This document shows positions 57,581 to 64,000 of a stretch of DNA of 64,000 bases, piece after piece (the stretch's first letter is position 1; every line of letters starts with the position of its first letter). This stretch comes from Todiramphus chloris collaris. Taxonomy: Eukaryota > Chordata > Aves > Coraciiformes > Alcedinidae. Below the pieces are notes generated by a model. The model had not been told where the DNA came from, did not search any database, and was given only the letters and a program-made list of their open reading frames with translations. The stretch covers positions 4,828,299 to 4,892,298 of the forward strand of contig JANVCC010000011.1 in NCBI GenBank assembly GCA_025345505.1, written 5' to 3'. Position numbers and translations under genes: made by a program.

Positions 57581-59784
57581 GTAATGTAGGGAAGAATGTA
57601 GAAAGCAAGCAAAGAAATAGTGGTCTTTCAGTGTTATACGCCCATGCCTCTTGGGAATAGAAAGACAAGAGGAAGAAACAAATGAGTCCATTTGAACCTG
57701 GGAAGAAGGAAGCGGTGTGGGGAAAGTGTTTTTAGGTTTGTCTTTGTTTCTCACTATCCTACTTTTATTAATCATCAATAAATGAGATTAATTTTCCCCC
57801 AGTTGACTCTGTTTAGCCAATGACAGTAACTGGTAAATGATCTCCCTGTCCTTATCTCAACCCATAAGCGTTTTCATCTTCTTTTCTTCCTGTTGTCATC
57901 TTAAGGACAAAGAATGAAAAACTATGGATGGAGTCTATCAGCCAGGCAAGGTTAACCAACCACATCTTGTTCAGCAGTTTCTCTTAGGGGCTCCTGAGAT
58001 TTGCCTCTTCCTCTTTTTTTTTTTTTTTGGTTTTTTTTTCTCCTTCTGTAAGGTGTAAAGCTTTCACAGATGTGTGGTATGAATGACTTTATCTTTTCAC
58101 AGACACATTATATCTTGCTCATGGCAAATTCACCATCATTTATGAAATGTCCTTCATGTAAACAGATAGAAAAGTTATACAGCTGAATTGATGTAAGAAA
58201 GTTCTCTGCTTTTGATTCTCAAAAAGTGTTCACACTAGGGAAAAACCTTGAAAAACTATCAAAGAATGGTAGAACCTGGACTGCTCCTCTTCCATTCTAC
58301 AACACCTAATGGAAAGATACTAGCCTGTTTTCACATGCTACAGTGCCTCTAATCTCAAGCACTGCTTTAGCTTTCCCGTATGTAGCTCATGTTCCAGCTT
58401 CCTCTTCAGACTCTTTTCTGACAAGACCTCCATGTAGCTAGGATGATTAAAACTAGATTGTTTGAAAAGGAAAAAAAAAACCCTGACCTGTCATCGGAAA
58501 ATAAAACTCCTAAACAAACAGTTGCAGACTTGCCTTTATATATCTAAAGGGAGCTGCAGAGGCCACAAGCAAAGCATGGTAAGTCCTTGTTTTGCAGTTC
58601 CTCAATAAAGTCTGTTCCAAAAGAAGAAAACAAATTTGAAAGTTTACAAGCGATGTAGGCCTGTGCAAAATATTCTACCCTGTGTGGTAGCCGCATTCCC
58701 ACTTCAAGTCTCGCAAGGATACAGGTCCCAGATGTTCCTTGATTGTCCCCACTCCACCTGTCAATATTATTCTGAAAGCTGAGCAAATGCAAAAGCAATC
58801 AGTTCTTAAAGTTTGTATCATACCTTCTTTTGCACAATAAACAGCATTTTTGATGTAGGCAAAAAGAAGAAGAACAAAACAAACCTTTCATCTTCTTCCA
58901 TAAAAGCCACATTATATCTTCTTTTTCATGTTTTTTCTCCTTTTTTCCCCTCTGCAGTCCCTGGAGAATCAGCACAGTGTTTTCTTCATAAACATTCTCA
59001 ACACAGACTTGAAAATGTCACTGTTAACAATGAATTATCCCAGATATACAGAGAGCACTGTGGTCATCAATAGTTCTTTCTGTAAGCACTCAAGGCTCTG
59101 AACCACTAATAAAAAGGAAAGCAATGGGAGGAAAGGATTATACAGCAAATAAATTTGACTAGTATTAAGAATTTAACATGCTGGCTGGCACAATCAACTA
59201 ACTAAAGTAATGCATCAGACATGGAATGGTCTGCCATGTAGTTCACTGTCACTCTACTATATTCCTCTGCCAGTAGCTAACATTTGCAAAAAAACACTAA
59301 ATTATTAGGTGACAGTATCTAATAGATTTGTCAGCCTGAATAGTTTTGCTTTCAAGCTAAAGGTGGGAAATGCAGTTCATTTTAGAATGACAAACACCCC
59401 ACGGTTTTGAAGTTTCTAGCATTCCTAGTTAATTATTAAAAAGTATTGTTACTAGCTTAAGAAACAAGATGAATGAGAAAATATTATTAATATAAAATGT
59501 GTGTGGTTTAGATATATTATTGCAAGCTTCATCTGAAACTGAAGAGTCAAACAGTGGTTTTAAAATTAAAGACTATATTTTAAAACTATCTTTTCCCTTA
59601 AACCATTTGCTTAAACACAGATCATCAAAACACTCAAAATAGTCAAAATGGCACCTTTAAATAATACAAGCCACTTTCCTTGTTATTTTGTTCCAGGAGA
59701 CATTAGGGAAATTCAATAGTTCTGTTAATTAATAATGCCTCACAGTGTCTCATTGGTGGGTATGAAAGAGCTCTATAAAGGAAT
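57581..59784. other. Non-coding stretch
   Basis: A T tract near 58012-58028 is broken by GG. No gene or transposon recognised. The 84- and 86-residue frames at 58544-58798 (minus) and 58813-59073 (plus) carry no motif. Confidence 0.45.
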
Positions 59785-59880
59785 AAATATTACTATTCCT
59801 TTTTCACAGATGGGAAAACTGAGGCAAAGTGACTTGCCAGGGACAATGTCTTGGTCAATAAGCAGATCCAGGAAAAGGAA
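59785..59880 (-). mobile_element. MIR-like SINE relic (core, antisense)
   Basis: ATTACTATTCCTTTTTCACAGATGGGAAAACTGAGGCAAAGTGACTTGCCAGGGACAATG fits the antisense MIR core ACAGATGAGGAAACTGAGGC...AAGTGACTTGCCCAAGGTCAC. This is the clearest MIR-like match in the window. About 350 bp downstream begins the CR1/L3-like relic. Confidence 0.68.
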
Positions 59881-60224
59881 ACAAAACCCTGAATTGTAAT
59901 TAAGGAAATGACCATAAATATCACAAAGATAACTGGCTGAGGCTTTGTAATATTGACAATTCTTTTAAAAGAAAATGTTAAATTCAGACATGAAAATTAT
60001 TTCACCACAGAGGAGTAAGAAATGAAGTGCAGTAGGAGGTCCATTTATCCACATTAGGGACTTTTTCCCCACAAAAAATAGGAAGTGAAAACAAAGTTGA
60101 ACTTAACTGGTACATAAAAATAGAAGGGCAGCAGAATTTTAGGAACACAGAAAGAAAAAAAATAGGAAAACATATAAAATAAGAAAAAAATTCTCTGTAA
60201 AAACATTTTCCGTGAGAGAATAAC

Positions 60225-61750
60225 AAAAAGTTCATTCAATGACTACTGTACAATGAATCTAACACTACAAGGAAGAAAAATCTGATGCCTTTCTTGCATC
60301 AGTCTTCTGTGAAAACATTAAATGTGGACAGACATTCAACGCAAGCAGAAAGGAAGAATAAACTTAATATTTCTTAGAAACATAAGTGTTCTTGAATGTG
60401 CTGGACCCAATGACATCTCCTCTCTTTAGTATTCAGAGAACTACTCTGAGATCGCATACAAAATGAGCAACTTTCTGGAACACTGTTAAAAAAAAAGGAA
60501 GGAAAAAAAAAAAAAAAAAAGAAGTGATTAAAGTAAGAGCAAAGGAGGAGTAGGGGAGCTTTAACTCCCAGGAAAGTATCATCATAAATAAACTATTTGT
60601 AAATACTTAGATGAGAACAAGGAGACAAATTACAGCCAACATGACTTTCTGAAGAATTAATCATGTCAAATAAATTGAATTTCCTTCCCTGGAAGTGTAA
60701 CAGGCTTTACAGACAGGGGAAAAGCAACAGATAACCTATATCTCGATTCTAGCCTAGCTTTCATGCTGTTTGATATACTGTTCTCAGAAGGAAGCTTAGG
60801 AAAGGACTGTAGCTTGAGTATAAAGGTGGCTGTAAAATCATAGTCAAAGAGTAGCTATCAAGGGTTTGCCTTTCAAGTGGAATGTTGCATAAGGTGGAGT
60901 TCCCAAGAAGTTTGTTGTTAGCCTAATACTCCTACATATCTGCTCAAAGGAATACAGGCCATATTTATTAAATACACAGATGTTACTAAGCTTCAAACAC
61001 ACTGGAAGGCATGATTAAAATTCCAGAGGGAGAAATTGTTTGTAGAAGAAAAAAATAAAAAGCCCTGATGCGATTTAATGAGAACAATTAGAGGACATAA
61101 GTATAACCAATAAAATAAAAACAGATTGGAGAAAAGATAGCTTAGGCAACCAGTAACCCAGGAAAAGATTTGGGGTTCTGGTGGATTGCCCCAGATGTAT
61201 ATATGTGAATATTGTAGTGAAATATCTATACTCTCATGTGTGGTATATAGCATGCATGAGTTAAGCATTCCACTGCACACACTCCTGATAAAGTCTCAAA
61301 GAAAACCTTGTGTTCAGTTCTGAATATCAAACATCAGGAAAAGTATGGGTGAATTAGTGACTGCACAGCAAAAGCACAGTTTTTAGTGGTCTGGAAGTCA
61401 TGATCTATTAGGCAGTATTGAAGGAAGAGTAGTTTTTTTGTCTGGAATAGAGAAAACTGACAGATACCGTCATACATGTCCTCAAAGCCTCAAAGGCCTG
61501 CATATGGAAATATCTATGATAAATAGTATATAAATTAAGGGTCAAAACTGCAACCAGAAAAAAAAAAAAAAAAAAGAGTTTAGATACTACAGTAGATCAA
61601 TGAAGAGAGTGGACTACTGGAGCAGAATTCCTGGAATCCCAATCATCAGCCCATTCTAAGAATAAATTACACAAACAGCCCTCAGAATGACATAGGAATA
61701 CCTGATCACACCTCAGGGCAGACAGATGGACTATTTATATTTCCTGATTC
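60225..61750 (+). mobile_element. Ancient CR1/L3-like LINE, long decayed copy
   Basis: Over about 1.5 kb the sequence follows CR1/L3 ORF2 and 3' UTR in order. TTTCTTGCATCAGTCTTCTGTGAAAACATTAAATG. GACCCAATGACATCTCC. CCAACATGACTTTCTGAAGAATTAATCATG. GTAACAGGCTTTACAGACAGGGG (the VTGxVDxG-like region), then ATATCTCGATTCTAGCCTAGCTTTCATGC (the IYLDFSxAFDT-like palm A region). TCAAAGAGTAGCTATCAAGGG (Q RVVING-like). GATGTTACTAAGCTTC (the ADDTKL region, catalytic aspartates degraded). TTGTGTTCAGTTCTG (CVQFW-like). ATGACATAGGAATACCTGATC...CCTCAGGGCAG..GATGGACTA (3' end). No long frame remains. A-rich runs at 60486-60520 and 61558-61575 interrupt it. Much older than the three CR1 copies above. Confidence 0.72.
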
Positions 61751-63202
61751 TTTTAAAAAGGGCTATTTTGCTGTGGCTCTCATAAGGAGAAAGACTTATT
61801 TAGAAGCTTCCAAAAGCACCTAAATTTAATAGGATCTTTTAGGAATCCAGTTCAGGATGTAAAAAATCCAGTTCTCACTTTCTTTTCTTCAGCTGGTAAG
61901 GCAAAGATTTAATTATGGCTATTACCACCAATAACTACAAAGGTAAAACTTTGGAGAATGTTTTTCAAATATTCTGGTGAGAAAAGTTGTTTCCAGTATA
62001 GCTCTGTAACTACTGGGATAGATACAAAATAACTGGCTTTGATTTTTCTTCCCAAAGATTTCTAGTGTACCCTTGAAAGTGTATCCTTGGTAAGCACAAA
62101 AGTGTCGCACTTGTATTTACAGCACTGCAAGTTTCTTCAGAATTATGCTGCTGCCTTTCACTGTGATAATCCTGCTTGTTATAACAAAAGATATTTTGGC
62201 TCCTAGGGCAAGACCACTATGTGAAGACTCCCTCAAATATTAGCCCTCGTGAATTTTGATGTGGCAAGAGTTTAATGACTGCTGAGACCTGTGGAATTCA
62301 AATCCTTTGGAAAATAGAAAATCTGGAAGTCTGGAGCTGAAGTTGCTCACATATTTCTCCCCATCTTTTCTTCCACTTGATACATCACATCTCAAACAAG
62401 GCTCATGCTGTTCTACTGTCATTGTGTCTTGATTTACTCAGTCACAGTAATATCCTTTCTTTTCATACCTATCTGTTTTCAGCTCCTTGCATAATTTCTG
62501 GGCTTATCTGCAATAGAAGACTGTAGATTTAAAAGCTCTCCATTCCTGGGTTGACTTGGACTTCTCTGGCTACAGAAAGAGGCTGAGTGCCCTCAGTTAC
62601 TAGGGAGAGCCAACAGCAATCAGCCACATGGAGATATTTTTATTATCATTCTCTTCAAATATCAGTATATGACTATCACACAGCACAGATGTAGGTCTAA
62701 AAATAAACATTCCTGGCTAAAAATCTCCCCCATTGATAACTGTGTATGGTTTGTGTTTGAGGACTCCCCCCCACCATCCCTTCTTTTTCCCTTCAAATAG
62801 AACTGAAGAGTGAGTTTCAGTGCCAGGAAAGGAGATTGTGCCAAATAATTTCCCATGCTAAAGCATACACTTAAACTGAGAAGAAATATCACAGAATGAT
62901 GCACCTTCATTAACACTTTCAACTTGACAATATTCTCTTGCCATACATATAAAGAGTATAATACCAAGAAGGCTGCATAGAAGTCTGATTAATTTAGGAT
63001 GGCTGATGTTGTAAACAAACTTGGAGATCAAGTTTCTGCACACTTTGAACCAGTGTCCTATGTGTCAAAGCTTGAGTGATGTATTTACCTAGGTAACCCT
63101 GCAGGCAAGAGGAAGAAATACAGAGACAGAAAGCAGAGGATAGATGAAAACATAATATTAGTAACTGTTGTGACAAAGCTATCCACTGCAGGAATGCTAT
63201 AT
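61751..63202. other. Non-coding stretch, no recognised feature
   Basis: No gene or transposon recognised. The 101-residue minus-strand frame at 62662-62967 has hydrophobic stretches typical of translated T-rich DNA and no motif. Confidence 0.45.
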
Positions 63203-63232
63203 AATGAATGAATGAATGAATGAATGAATGAA
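63203..63232. repeat. (AATG)n microsatellite
   Basis: Seven or so copies of AATG in tandem. The minus-strand frames reading SFIHSFIHS across it are its translation, not protein. Confidence 0.97.
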
Positions 63233-63849
63233 CAGGAGAAACAGTGAAAGACTTCCATATTTTGTCTTCTGCCATTGTCCCTTTGTGCTGTCTGAAATGA
63301 CAGCTTTTTTTTTACTGCATTTGGTGATGTAATTTTTTTCAAAAAACATCAAATGGAGCTGCACTTAAGTGTCCAGACATCCCTGAGAGACTAGCTGGGG
63401 GGAAGTTGGAGCCAATGGCCAGGCAGAAGACAGAAAGCCTTAAGCTGTCTGTGAGATGAGTTCAGTGAAAGACTTTTTTGTGATTCATCCTATCATTGTA
63501 GACAAGTTTTTATTAGATGATTTAGAGTCAGAAAATGTCTGTTTCTCTCTGTTGGCTGTGAGGTTGACAGAGGACATAAAGGTCCATAGCTTGGTGGAAG
63601 TACCTTACAGATCTCCTTCTTTGAATACCAAATGAGAGGCATAGAAGTCTTTGCGTAGCTGGGTTTGCTGGTGGTTGGGTGCGGATAATTACAAATTGAT
63701 TTATTTTTTGCAAAAAAAAAGAAAAAAGAGAGAGCATGATTCTGTTGTGAGTTCAAAATTCTATTATGTGAAAGGGGAAGCACTATCTATATGAAAAGCC
63801 AAGTTGCCATGACTATAATTGAAATCAAAGAGTTGTTATTATTGGGGTG
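63233..63849. other. Non-coding stretch, no recognised feature
   Basis: No gene or repeat family recognised. Confidence 0.45.
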
Positions 63850-63944
63850 GGAAGGAAGGAAGGAAGGAAGGAAGGAAGGAAGGAAGGAAGGAAGGAAGGA
63901 AGGAAGGAAGGAAGGAAGGAAGGAAGGAAGGAAGGAAGGAAGGA
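63850..63944. repeat. (GGAA)n microsatellite
   Basis: About 95 bp of uninterrupted GGAA, close to 24 units. GGAA is the core of ETS-family binding sites, so long arrays can bind such factors. No use here is shown. Confidence 0.98.
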
Positions 63945-63952
63945 GAAAGAAA

Positions 63953-64000
<48 letters not shown>
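63945..64000. repeat. (GAAA)n microsatellite, cut by window end
   Basis: GAAA units with one shortened unit follow directly on the GGAA array and run off the end of the window, so the full length is unknown. Confidence 0.98.

Noticed and set aside
63085-63342. Minus-strand frames with SFIHSFIHS repeats
   Set aside because: This is the translation of the AATG microsatellite.
1-64000. CRISPR array, bacterial operon, tRNA or rRNA gene
   Set aside because: No spaced direct repeats, no ribosome-binding-site gene chains, and no full tRNA or rRNA. The only pol III-like box belongs to a SINE relic.

Overview
This window reads as nuclear DNA of a bird, from an intergenic or long-intron region poor in genes. 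The organism call rests on the transposons. There are several CR1 (chicken repeat 1) LINE copies carrying the C-terminal part of CR1 reverse transcriptase and CR1-type ATTCTATG/AATAG tails. There are two related long terminal repeats that start TGTCCTGG or a decayed form of it and share a TATA-containing U3 core, as in avian endogenous retrovirus LTRs. Older relics resemble L3-type CR1 and MIR-type SINEs found across amniotes. I see no mammalian L1 or Alu and nothing bacterial. The species cannot be fixed from the sequence alone. The LTR type suggests Neoaves, possibly a passerine, but this is weak.

Layout. 1-3.5 kb: two LTRs on the + strand (about 1087-1966 and 2870-3474). The second is flanked by an exact 6-bp direct repeat, so it is a solo LTR. 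3.5-12.4 kb: AT-rich sequence with poly-T tracts and one more GC-rich patch. 12.45-13.2 kb: a minus-strand CR1 with the best-kept reading frame in the window. 19.6-20.3 kb: a plus-strand CR1. 20-40 kb: mostly unclassified, with ancient CR1/L3 and MIR-like relics at about 32.3, 34.1, 37.4 and 39.1 kb and several stretches rich in homeodomain-type TAAT sites that could be conserved non-coding elements. 40.5-43.4 kb: a plus-strand CR1, an L3-like 3' end, then an antisense reverse-transcriptase relic. 43.56-44.1 kb: a polypurine microsatellite running into a 400-N assembly gap. 46-50 kb: a MIR-like relic, a fresh 43-bp tandem duplication, and two minus-strand CR1 tails. 57-61.75 kb: further ancient relics, including the longest, a CR1/L3-like copy of about 1.5 kb. 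63.85-64 kb: a GGAA then GAAA microsatellite that runs off the window end.

No host protein-coding exon, tRNA, rRNA or CRISPR array could be supported. Every open frame that reads as real protein lies in CR1 reverse transcriptase. I did not find a previously undescribed system. The items most worth a second look are the solo LTR with its target-site duplication and G-rich hairpin/quadruplex, the CR1 frame kept open by two compensating frameshifts, the ancient CR1/L3 copy at 60.2-61.75 kb, the 43-bp duplication, and the candidate conserved elements.
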